Shown here piece by piece: positions 53,607-61,044 of a stretch of 64,000 bases of DNA (its first letter is position 1; every line of letters starts with the position of its first letter). The notes beneath the pieces are model-generated. The model was not told the origin of the DNA, made no database searches, and was given only the letters and a program-made list of their open reading frames with translations. The stretch is from Arthrobacter gandavensis. Its GTDB lineage: Bacteria > Actinomycetota > Actinomycetes > Actinomycetales > Micrococcaceae. The stretch covers positions 124,001-188,000 of the forward strand of contig NZ_JADKYW010000006.1 of the NCBI RefSeq assembly GCF_015355785.1, given 5' to 3'. The translations under genes were made by a program, and so were the position numbers.

Positions 53607-53699
53607 GCGCCGGACGGACCGGGTTAGGCGGCTTTAATACTCCAAGCGAGCTCTGCGAGCGTAGGAGTTTCGTTGCCGCCGTTCCGGTCCGCCCGGCGC
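53607..53699 (-). repeat. Structured repeat element, copy 2 (3' of fadB)
   Basis: Read on the minus strand, the core 53685-53620 is 61/66 identical to copy 1. The basal stem is a different sequence: GCGCCGGACGGACCGG (53607-53622) opposite CCGGTCCGCCCGGCGC (53684-53699), 16 bp with a single G-T wobble. The conserved GGCGGC/GCCGCC and ACTCC/GGAGT stems and the AACGAA/ATTAAA internal loop are unchanged. All five base differences lie in or beside the apical hairpin, which still folds as GCTC-GCA-GAGC. It begins 21 bases after the fadB stop in the sense direction and ends in a T-rich stretch (TTTGCCTTTTG), as a terminator would. Confidence 0.85.
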
Positions 53700-53720
53700 G
53701 TGCCAGGCGACTAAGACGGA

Positions 53721-55862
53721 CTAGGCTGCGGCCACGGGTACAGCACCAGCGTTGAACAGCTTTCCGTTCACCCGCTCAGAGGCACCCACGCGGTCCAGGT
53801 ACGGGGTGATGCCGCCGAGGTGCATCGGCCAGCCCGCGCCCAGGATGACGCAGAGGTCGATGTCTTCCGGTCCGGCGACGACACCTTCATCCAGCATCAT
53901 GCCGATCTCCTCGGCGAGTGCGTCCTGCGTCCGCCGCAGCACTTCCTCCGAGGTGGACGGTGAGTCGCCGAAGGTCAGCAGGTCAAGGGTTGCCTGCGGC
54001 ACGTACGGCTTGCCGTCCTCGTCCTTCTGCCAGAGCGACTTGACGCCGCCGTCGATCAGCTTCTGCGAGTTCTCCGAAACGTGGAACCGGTCGCCGAAGG
54101 CTGCGTGCAGGGATTCCTGCACGTGCTGCCCAACCGGCAGTCCCACCAGGGCCAGCAGGTTGAACGGAGTCATCGGCAGGCCCATGGGGCGCAGCGCGTT
54201 GTCCGCGGTCGCGGCGTCGGTGCCTTCATCGAAGACCTTCGTGATCTCACCGAACATGCGGCCGAGGATGCGGTTGACCACGAACGCTGCGGCATCCTTG
54301 ACCAGTACGGCGGTCTTCTTCAGCTGCTTGGCCAGGACGAACGCGGTGGCAAGCACGGCGTCGTCGGTCTTCGGGGCGCGCACAATCTCCAGCAGCGGCA
54401 TCACGGCCACCGGGTTGAAGAAGTGGAACCCCACCACGCGCTCGGGGTGCTGCAGGTCCGCCGCCATTTCGGTGACGGACAGTGAGGACGTGTTGGTGGC
54501 AAGGATGCATTCGGGTGATACCACTGCCTCCACCTCGGCGAAGACCTGCTTCTTGACGGACATTTCCTCGAAGACGGCCTCAATAACGAAGTCGGCGTCG
54601 GAGAAGGCCTCCTTGGAGACGGATCCGGTAACCAGGGCCTTGGTGCGGTTCGCGGCGTCCGGGGAGATGCGGCCCTTGTCCAGCAGCTTGTCCACCTCGG
54701 CGTGGACATAGCCCACGCCCTTGTCCACGCGCGCCTGGTCGATGTCCGTCATCACAACGGGAACCTTGAGCTGCTTGGCAAACAGGAGTGCGAGCTGGCT
54801 GGCCATCAGCCCTGCGCCGACGACGCCGACCTTGGTCACCGGACGGGCCAGCTTCTTGTCCGGAGCGCCGGCGGGACGCTTGCCGCGCTTCTGCACCAGG
54901 TCAAGGAACGCGTACACGGTGGCCTGGAACTGCGGTGTCTGCATCAGTTCGGCCAGTGCGGCGCACTCTGCTTCGCGTGACTGTTCGCGGGTCCAGTCCT
55001 TGCCGGCTTCGAAGATGTCCAGCACCTTTGCGGGTGCGGGAGCGGCGTTGGAGGTGCGTGCCTCGACGAAGGCCCGGCCGGCTGCCACGGCGGCATCCCA
55101 CCGGTCGCCCACCTCGGCGGGCTCGACGGCGTTGGGCCGGGTAACCGTTTCCTCGCCCGTGATGACCCGGGAGGCCCAGGCAAGGGACTGCTCCAGGAAA
55201 TCGGCCGGCTCGAACAGCGCATCGGCGATCCCGAGCTTGTAGGCCGCCGGACCGGAGAGCGTACGGTTGTTGCTCAGCGGGTTCTCGATCATCACCTTGA
55301 CGGCATTTTCGGGTCCGATCAGGCGCGGCAGCAGGTACACGCCGCCCCAGCCGGGGACCAGGCCAATGAAGGCTTCCGGCAGAGCCAGGGCGCCGGCGCC
55401 GGTGGAGACCGTGCGGTAGTCCGACTGCAGGGCGATCTCCAGCCCGCCGCCGAGCGCAACGCCGTTGATGAACGCGAAGGTGGGAACGCCCAGCGTGCCG
55501 AGCTTGCCGTAGACCTCGTGGCCCAGGGCTGCCATGGCGACGCCGTCCTCGTACTCGGCCAGTGTCTTCACAGCCGAAAGGTCCGCACCGGCCACCAGGT
55601 AGTGCGGCTTGCCGGTCACTCCGACGCCCACAATCTCGCCCTTGCCGGCGCGTTCCTTCAGCTCGTCCAGCACACCGCCGAGCTCCAGCAGGGTGTTCGG
55701 GCCCAGCGTGGTCGGGCGGGAATGGTCGACGTCGTTGTCCAGCGTGATGAGGGCGAAGGTGCCGGCACCGCCGGGCAGCCCAATGTCGGAAACGTAGGAG
55801 TGGGTGACGACCTCGTTCGGGAAAAGCCCGGCCAGGCGCTGGTAATCAGGTGCTGCGGTCAT
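53721..55862 (-). CDS. fadB: Fatty-acid oxidation multifunctional enzyme: enoyl-CoA hydratase / 3-hydroxyacyl-CoA dehydrogenase
   Basis: A 713-residue FadB/FadJ-like protein. The N-terminal crotonase domain has VAGADLSAVKTLAEYEDGVA and the oxyanion segment FINGVALGGGLEIALQSDYR. The dehydrogenase part has the Rossmann motif KVGVVGAGLMASQLALLFAK, catalytic VVGFHFFNPVAVMPLLEIV, and the C-terminal 3HCDH domain (VNRILGRMFGEITKVFDEGT). It carries out the second and third steps of beta-oxidation with FadA. Its ATG overlaps the fadA stop by one base (TAATG), so translation is coupled. An upstream in-frame start within fadA is rejected. Confidence 0.93.
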   Translation of the reverse strand: MTAAPDYQRLAGLFPNEVVTHSYVSDIGLPGGAGTFALITLDNDVDHSRPTTLGPNTLLELGGVLDELKERAGKGEIVGVGVTGKPHYLVAGADLSAVKTLAEYEDGVAMAALGHEVYGKLGTLGVPTFAFINGVALGGGLEIALQSDYRTVSTGAGALALPEAFIGLVPGWGGVYLLPRLIGPENAVKVMIENPLSNNRTLSGPAAYKLGIADALFEPADFLEQSLAWASRVITGEETVTRPNAVEPAEVGDRWDAAVAAGRAFVEARTSNAAPAPAKVLDIFEAGKDWTREQSREAECAALAELMQTPQFQATVYAFLDLVQKRGKRPAGAPDKKLARPVTKVGVVGAGLMASQLALLFAKQLKVPVVMTDIDQARVDKGVGYVHAEVDKLLDKGRISPDAANRTKALVTGSVSKEAFSDADFVIEAVFEEMSVKKQVFAEVEAVVSPECILATNTSSLSVTEMAADLQHPERVVGFHFFNPVAVMPLLEIVRAPKTDDAVLATAFVLAKQLKKTAVLVKDAAAFVVNRILGRMFGEITKVFDEGTDAATADNALRPMGLPMTPFNLLALVGLPVGQHVQESLHAAFGDRFHVSENSQKLIDGGVKSLWQKDEDGKPYVPQATLDLLTFGDSPSTSEEVLRRTQDALAEEIGMMLDEGVVAGPEDIDLCVILGAGWPMHLGGITPYLDRVGASERVNGKLFNAGAVPVAAA

Positions 55863-57103
55863 TACTTCGAAGCCTCCGTGGACTCGGTGTTGTACTCGGG
55901 GTGGTTGGGGTTCTCCCAGATGACGGTGGCGCCCATGCCCAGGCCGATGCACATGGTGGTCATGCCGTAGCGGACCGAGGGATCTTCTTCGAACTGGCGG
56001 GCCAGCTGGGTCATCAGGCGCACGCCGGAAGACGCCAGCGGATGCCCGACGGCGATCGCGCCGCCGTAGCGGTTCACGCGGGGATCGTCGTCGGCAATGC
56101 CGAAGTGGTCCAGGAAAGACAGCACCTGGACGGCGAAGGCCTCGTTGATTTCGAACAGGCCGATGTCCTCGATGGACAGGCCGGTCTGTTTCAGGGCCTT
56201 TTCGGTGGCGGGTACCGGGCCAATGCCCATGACCTCGGGCTCGACGCCGGCGAAGGCGTAGCCGACCATGCGCATCTTTACGGGAAGGCCGAGTTCCTCA
56301 GCGGCATCCGCGGACGCAAGCAGGGCCGTGGTGGCGCCGTCGTTCAGGCCGGAGGCGTTGCCCGCGGAGACCCGGCCGTGCGGGCGGAAGGGCGTGCGCA
56401 GGGTCGCCAGGTCTTCGACGGTGGTTCCGGGGCGGGGGCCTTCGTCAACCGTGCTGAGGGTCCAGCCGGCGCCGGCTTTTTTGGTGGCTACGGGAACCAG
56501 GTCCGGCTGGATCTGGTTGCCGGCGTAGGCCTTGGCGAGCTTTTCCTGGCTGGCGGCGGCGTACGCGTCAGTGCGTTCCTTAGTGATGTCCGGGAAGCGG
56601 TCGTGCAGGTTCTCGGCGGTGTTGCCCATGTTCAGGGCGGCCGGGTCCACGAGGCGCTCGGTGACGAAGCGCGGGTTGGGATCCGCGCCGTCGCCCATCG
56701 GGTGGTGGCCCATGTGCTCCACGCCGCCGGCGATGACGACGTCATACGCGCCGAAGCCGATGCCGGAGGCAGTGGTGGTAACGGCAGTCATGGCACCGGC
56801 GCACATGCGGTCAACGGCAAAGCCGGGAACGGTGCGGGGGAGCCCGGCCAGGAGCGCCGCGGTACGGCCGATGGTCAGGCCCTGGTCTCCAGTCTGGGTG
56901 GTGGCGGCAATGGCAACCTCGTCCACCCGTTCGGGCGGCAGGGAGGGGTTGCGGCGCAGGAGTTCGCGAATGCACTTGACCACCAGGTCATCGGCGCGGG
57001 TGTCGGCGTACATTCCCTTCTCGCCGGCGCGTCCAAAGGGGGTCCGAACGCCGTCGACGAAAACGACGTCCCTGATCTGCCGTGCTCGGCTCTGTGGGCT
57101 CAC
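55862..57103 (-). CDS. fadA: Acetyl-CoA C-acyltransferase (beta-ketothiolase)
   Basis: A 413-residue thiolase. The acylated cysteine lies in GFAVDRMCAGAMTAVTTTAS, the His site in INEAFAVQVLSFLDH and GGAIAVGHPLASSGVRL, and the second cysteine in TMCIGLGMGATVIWEN. It cleaves 3-ketoacyl-CoA in the last step of beta-oxidation. The start is GTG (GTGAGCCCACAG) with GAGGAG upstream. First gene of the fadA-fadB operon; no FadR-like regulator is adjacent. Confidence 0.95.
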   Translation of the reverse strand: MSPQSRARQIRDVVFVDGVRTPFGRAGEKGMYADTRADDLVVKCIRELLRRNPSLPPERVDEVAIAATTQTGDQGLTIGRTAALLAGLPRTVPGFAVDRMCAGAMTAVTTTASGIGFGAYDVVIAGGVEHMGHHPMGDGADPNPRFVTERLVDPAALNMGNTAENLHDRFPDITKERTDAYAAASQEKLAKAYAGNQIQPDLVPVATKKAGAGWTLSTVDEGPRPGTTVEDLATLRTPFRPHGRVSAGNASGLNDGATTALLASADAAEELGLPVKMRMVGYAFAGVEPEVMGIGPVPATEKALKQTGLSIEDIGLFEINEAFAVQVLSFLDHFGIADDDPRVNRYGGAIAVGHPLASSGVRLMTQLARQFEEDPSVRYGMTTMCIGLGMGATVIWENPNHPEYNTESTEASK

Positions 57104-57230
57104 GTACTGCTCCTCGTTGCGATGTGGATTAGCTCACGCTCAATGTTACTCGCGGGTAACTTAGGCTGCAAGGGGCTGCTGCGTGCCGCGGGCGAATCCC
57201 CAGCCCAGCAAACTCCGGCTTAAACTGCAA

Positions 57231-57261
57231 GGCCCGGAACCACGCTGTGCGGTTCCGGGCC
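57231..57261 (-). terminator. Hairpin after the CNNM gene pair
   Basis: GGCCCGGAACC (57231-57241) and GGTTCCGGGCC (57251-57261) form a perfect 11-bp stem with a 9-base loop, 19 bases beyond the stop of the minus-strand CNNM gene. No strong T run. Confidence 0.6.
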
Positions 57262-57280
57262 CTCGGGCAGCCTGGCAGGG

Positions 57281-58321
57281 CTAGACGGTTGTCGCGTCCT
57301 GGACTTCGCCCACCAGCTCTTCAATGATGTCCTCGAGGAACAGGACGCCGGTGGTGTTGCCGTCCGCGTCGAATACCCGAGCCACGTGCGAGCCGGTGCG
57401 GCGCATCGTATCCAGGGCGTCCTCCAGCTCGCTGCCGCGGAACGCCGAGGCGAGGCGGCGGATGCGCTTGGGCGGAACCGGGGCGTTGAACTTCTCCGCA
57501 GTGTTTAGGTCCATGACGTCCTTCAGATGAAGGTAGCCCGTCAGCCCGCCGTCGGCGTCGGCCAGGATGTAGCGGGAGTAGCCGTGGCTGCCCACCGCTT
57601 CCTGGATGTCAGCCGGGGTGGGCTGGGCGGGGACCAGGACCATCTCTGCCAGCGGCACCTCGACGTCGGCCACCGTCTTGGAGGTGAACTCAAACGCATT
57701 GGTCAGGGCGCCCGTGGCGTCGTCCAGCACGCCTTCGCGGGTGGACTGCTCCACAATGGTGGCCACCTCATCCAGCGTGTAGGTGCTGGTTGCCTCATCC
57801 TTCGGCTCCACCTTGAACAGACGGAGCACGCCGTTGGCGATGGAGTTCAGTGTCCAGATGACTGGCTTAAAGATCCTGGCCACGAGCACCAGCGGGGGAG
57901 CCAGGAGCAGGGCCGCGCGGGTGGGAACCGAAAAGGAGATGTTCTTGGGAATCATCTCGCCTGCCACCACGTGCAGGAAGGTGACCAGCAGCAGCGCCAC
58001 GATGAAGGCCGTGATGCTGATGGCCTCCGGGGTGAGCGGCGTGTTGGCCAGCGGGATCTCCAGCAGGTGGTGAATGGCAGGTTCGGACACGTTCAGGATC
58101 AGCAGTGAACAGACGGTGATGCCGAGCTGGCTGGTGGCCAGCATGAGAGTGGCATGTTCCATCGCCCACAGCGTGGTCTTGGCAGCCTTGCTGCCCTCTG
58201 CCGCCTTGGGTTCAATCTGGGAGCGGCGGGCGGAGATCACGGCGAATTCGGCACCCACGAAGAAGGCGTTCACGGCCAGCAGCACGAACAGCCAGATGAT
58301 GCCGGGCAGGTACTCACTCAT
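57281..58321 (-). CDS. CNNM-family (DUF21/CBS) transporter, second of a pair
   Basis: A 346-residue protein with an N-terminal DUF21 membrane domain of three to four helices (IIWLFVLLAVNAFFVGAEFA, LMLATSQLGITVCSLLILNV and others) and a CBS pair (VEQSTREGVLDDATGALTNA region, then GSHVARVFDADGNTTGVLFL). CNNM/CorC/MpfA proteins export Mg2+ or related divalent ions. It lacks the C-terminal CorC_HlyC domain of the first paralogue. It overlaps the preceding gene by 8 bp. Confidence 0.9.
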   Translation of the reverse strand: MSEYLPGIIWLFVLLAVNAFFVGAEFAVISARRSQIEPKAAEGSKAAKTTLWAMEHATLMLATSQLGITVCSLLILNVSEPAIHHLLEIPLANTPLTPEAISITAFIVALLLVTFLHVVAGEMIPKNISFSVPTRAALLLAPPLVLVARIFKPVIWTLNSIANGVLRLFKVEPKDEATSTYTLDEVATIVEQSTREGVLDDATGALTNAFEFTSKTVADVEVPLAEMVLVPAQPTPADIQEAVGSHGYSRYILADADGGLTGYLHLKDVMDLNTAEKFNAPVPPKRIRRLASAFRGSELEDALDTMRRTGSHVARVFDADGNTTGVLFLEDIIEELVGEVQDATTV

Positions 58322-59684
58322 GGATGGCTTCCTTCGTCAGGGTATCGACCAGGCGGTCATGCGCACTGCGCGGTGATTCCGAACCGGGGTTGGGGGTGAA
58401 GCGCAGCCGCTCGACATGCGTTCCGAGAACGCGCTCGACGCGCAGGACGCCCTCGTCGACTTCCACTTCGTCGCCCAGCTCGGGCATCCGGTCCAGGCTG
58501 TGCGTGACAAAGCCGGCCAGCGTCTCGTAGTCCTCTCCTTCCGGGACGGTGATTCCCGCGCGGTCCAGCAGTTCGTCCGGGCGCAGGGAGGCATCGAAGG
58601 TCACCGATCGTCCGGTACGGACGACGCCGACGCGCGCGCGGTCGTGTTCGTCCTCCAGCTCGCCGACGATTTCTTCCACCAGGTCCTCCAGAGTGACGAC
58701 GCCGGCGGTACCGCCGTGTTCATCGGTCACCACTGCGATCTGCAGTCCCTGGCTGCGCAGGATGCCGAGCAGGGAATCAACACCCATCGACTCGGGAACC
58801 CGCAGCGGGGCAACCATCACCTCTGCCGCCGTCGTGCTGGCACGTGCGGCCAGGGGCAGGGCGAAGGCCTGCTTGACGTGCAGTACGCCAAGAATGTCGT
58901 CCGAGTCCCGGCCGATGACCGGGAAGCGGGAGTAACCGGTAGTTACGGCGGTGGCGATGATGTCCTCTGCCGTATCGGTTGCCGGGACGCCCACCATACG
59001 CACGCGCGGGGTCATGACGTCCTCGGCGGTGTGGTCGCTGAAGCGCAGCGTTCGGTGCAGCAGCTCCGCGTGGTCCTGGTCCAGGACTCCTTCCAGGGCC
59101 GACCGCCGGACCAGGAAGCTGAGCTCCTCGGCACTGCGGGCACCGGAGAGCTCTTCCTTCGGTTCGATGCCGAAGGAACGGATAACCTTGTTGGCCGTGT
59201 TGTTGCAGATCAGGATGACGGGCTTGAAAACCGTGGTGAACAGGGCCTGGAACGGGACAACCACCTTGGCGGTTGCCTTAGGCAGCGCCAGGGCGAAGTT
59301 CTTGGGGACCAGTTCGCCAATGATCATTGAAAGCAGGGTCGCGACGGCGATGGCGATCACTGCGCCGGTGCCGCCGACGACTGCCTCGGGTACGCCGGCA
59401 CCGAGCAACGGTCCGCGGAGGAGTGCGCTGATGGCCGGCTCAAAGGTGTAACCGGAGAGCAGGGTGGTGAGGGTGATGCCCAGCTGGGCACCGGAAAGAT
59501 GGGTCGAGGTGATCTTCAGGGCCTTGATGGTGGGACCAAGACGCTTTTCCCCGGCGGCCTGTCTGGCCTCCAGGTCGTTGCGGTCAAGGTTGACCAGGGC
59601 GAATTCGGAAGCCACAAAGAGGCCGGTGCCGACGGTCAGCAGGAGGCCGACGCCGATCATGAGCCATTCATACATGTCATTCAA
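58314..59684 (-). CDS. CNNM-family (DUF21/CBS/CorC_HlyC) transporter, first of a pair
   Basis: A 456-residue divalent-cation transporter-like protein. Residues about 1-195 are the DUF21 membrane domain (LLLTVGTGLFVASEFALVNL, HLSGAQLGITLTTLLSGYTF). Next is a CBS pair (RFPVIGRDSDDILGVLHVKQ, VVTDEHGGTAGVVTLEDLVE). A CorC_HlyC domain ends the protein (DASLRPDELLDRAGITVPEG onward). The Shine-Dalgarno AGGAGGG lies 8 bases before a TTG at 59684, so that TTG is the preferred start; ATG at 59675 is the alternative. The same Shine-Dalgarno is part of a stable hairpin. Confidence 0.9.
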   Translation of the reverse strand: MNDMYEWLMIGVGLLLTVGTGLFVASEFALVNLDRNDLEARQAAGEKRLGPTIKALKITSTHLSGAQLGITLTTLLSGYTFEPAISALLRGPLLGAGVPEAVVGGTGAVIAIAVATLLSMIIGELVPKNFALALPKATAKVVVPFQALFTTVFKPVILICNNTANKVIRSFGIEPKEELSGARSAEELSFLVRRSALEGVLDQDHAELLHRTLRFSDHTAEDVMTPRVRMVGVPATDTAEDIIATAVTTGYSRFPVIGRDSDDILGVLHVKQAFALPLAARASTTAAEVMVAPLRVPESMGVDSLLGILRSQGLQIAVVTDEHGGTAGVVTLEDLVEEIVGELEDEHDRARVGVVRTGRSVTFDASLRPDELLDRAGITVPEGEDYETLAGFVTHSLDRMPELGDEVEVDEGVLRVERVLGTHVERLRFTPNPGSESPRSAHDRLVDTLTKEAIHE

Positions 59685-59690
59685 CGGGGC

Positions 59691-59730
59691 TGCCCTCCTA
59701 GAACCAAGTCGTCTGGCACACAGGAGGGCA
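59691..59730 (-). promoter_or_regulatory. Hairpin sequestering the CNNM ribosome-binding site
   Basis: In the minus-strand transcript TGCCCTCCT (59730-59722) pairs perfectly with AGGAGGGCA (59699-59691) across a 22-base loop, itself able to form a small CCA/TGG stem. The second arm is the Shine-Dalgarno of the CNNM gene that starts at 59684. When folded the ribosome site is buried, as in translational riboswitches or RNA thermometers. The ligand or trigger is not known; divalent cations would be a logical one. Confidence 0.5.
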
Positions 59731-59776
59731 TGGGTTTATGAGAAGGATCGTCCATAGTAGCCAAGATCTTACGGCT

Positions 59777-59790
59777 TTTTCCTAGGAAAA
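59777..59790. promoter_or_regulatory. 14-bp perfect palindrome in the divergent CNNM / oxidoreductase region
   Basis: TTTTCCTAGGAAAA at 59777-59790 is a perfect dyad in otherwise GC-rich DNA. It is 93 bases upstream of the first CNNM gene and 51 bases upstream of the ECF41-type -35 element. It is probably an operator for one of the two directions; it does not match a binding site I know. Confidence 0.45.
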
Positions 59791-59840
59791 TCCTGAAAAC
59801 GCCTAGCCAGAGCGTGGATGGTAAAAATCTGCCCGGCTGC

Positions 59841-59867
59841 TGTCACAAAACCGCTGCCACTGGTGTC
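59841..59867 (+). promoter_or_regulatory. ECF41-type promoter
   Basis: TGTCACA at 59841-59847, a 16-base spacer, then TGTC at 59864-59867. The published ECF41 consensus is TGTCACA-N16-CGTC; only the first base of the -10 differs. Transcription would start about 45 bases before the oxidoreductase GTG at 59920. The ECF41-type sigma factor encoded next in the operon presumably uses it. Confidence 0.72.
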
Positions 59868-59919
59868 CTATGTGCGACCGCAAATACAGTGCAGCATCGA
59901 TGCGCAGGAGGAAGATCCA

Positions 59920-61044
59920 GTGGAGACCACAGCAGTAATCCTAGGCGGCGGTTACGCCGGTGTGATGGCAGCCAACCGGCTGGCAGGACAGGGCGTGAGC
60001 GTGCGCCTGGTCAGTCCCGAAGAGCGTTTTACGGAGCGCATCCGGCTGCACGAGTTCATGGCCGGAACCAGGGCGGACCCAACCGTCCCCTTTGAATCCC
60101 TCCTGAATCCGGATGTTGAGCTGGTGCACGCGGCCGCGGAGCATATCGATCCGGCGTCGTCCCGGGTGCAGCTTTCCGGCGGAGCGTATCTGGATTATGA
60201 CTGGCTGATCTACGCAGTGGGCAGCGGAAGCGGCTCCGTGCCGAGCGGAGCGGAAGCACCCGACCGTCTGTCCGGTGCCGGTTCGGCGCGGCAGAAGCTA
60301 CATGACCTGTTGCCCGGCGATCCGGTGGCAGTGGTGGGCGGAGGGCTGACTGCTGTCGAGGTGGCTGCCGAAACGGCGTATGCCTATCCGCGGAATCCCG
60401 TCACGATCTATGCCGCCGGGCCGCTGATTGGCCACTTCGCGGACAGCACGCGGCAGCGCGTGCTGCGCAGCCTGGCACGGGCTGGGGTGCGGGTGCGGAT
60501 CCAGCGCGTGGACCCGCAGCACCTGCCGGACGCCGCTGCCGTGCTGTGGTGTGCCGGTTTCACCGTTCCGGATCTGGCGGCCCGCAGCGGACTGCCGGTC
60601 GACGCCGCGGGCCGGCTGATGGTTGATTCCCGCCTGCGGGCACAGGGGCATGCCCGGATCTTCGGTGCCGGCGATGCTGCTGTCTTCACGGATCCCGGTT
60701 ACGGATATCTTGCCCAGACCTGTGCTACGGCCATGCCAATGGGTGCCGAAGCGGCGTCGAACATCCTGCGCGGCCTTGCCGGCGAGCCGCTGCCGCCGCA
60801 CAACAGCGGCTTCCAGGCCCAGTGCGTTTCCCTCGGCCGGCGCGGCGGAGCCGTGCAGTTCCTGGATCCGGGTTACGTTCCGCGACCCTTCCATCTGCAC
60901 GGCAGGAGCGCAGCCCTGCTAAAGGAAGTAATCTGCCGCATGACGCTGCGGTGGATCCGCGGTGAAGCCAAGCGAAGCGGAGGATACACATGGCCGGCCG
61001 GACCCCCCATGAAGCCGACGTCACCGGTGCTGCAGGAGACGTGA
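59920..61044 (+). CDS. NAD(P)/FAD-dependent oxidoreductase (NDH-2-like)
   Basis: A 374-residue flavoprotein of the pyridine nucleotide-disulphide family. The FAD-binding N-terminus is TAVILGGGYAGVMAANRLAG, the NAD(P) site is PVAVVGGGLTAVEVAAETAY, and the second FAD contact is HARIFGAGDAAVFTDPG. It has no redox-active CxxC. Related proteins are membrane NADH dehydrogenases or carotenoid- and quinone-linked reductases; the substrate is unknown. GTG start with AGGAGG 8 bases upstream. It is cotranscribed with the ECF41 sigma gene, whose start lies within its 3' end. Confidence 0.87.
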   Translation: METTAVILGGGYAGVMAANRLAGQGVSVRLVSPEERFTERIRLHEFMAGTRADPTVPFESLLNPDVELVHAAAEHIDPASSRVQLSGGAYLDYDWLIYAVGSGSGSVPSGAEAPDRLSGAGSARQKLHDLLPGDPVAVVGGGLTAVEVAAETAYAYPRNPVTIYAAGPLIGHFADSTRQRVLRSLARAGVRVRIQRVDPQHLPDAAAVLWCAGFTVPDLAARSGLPVDAAGRLMVDSRLRAQGHARIFGAGDAAVFTDPGYGYLAQTCATAMPMGAEAASNILRGLAGEPLPPHNSGFQAQCVSLGRRGGAVQFLDPGYVPRPFHLHGRSAALLKEVICRMTLRWIRGEAKRSGGYTWPAGPPMKPTSPVLQET

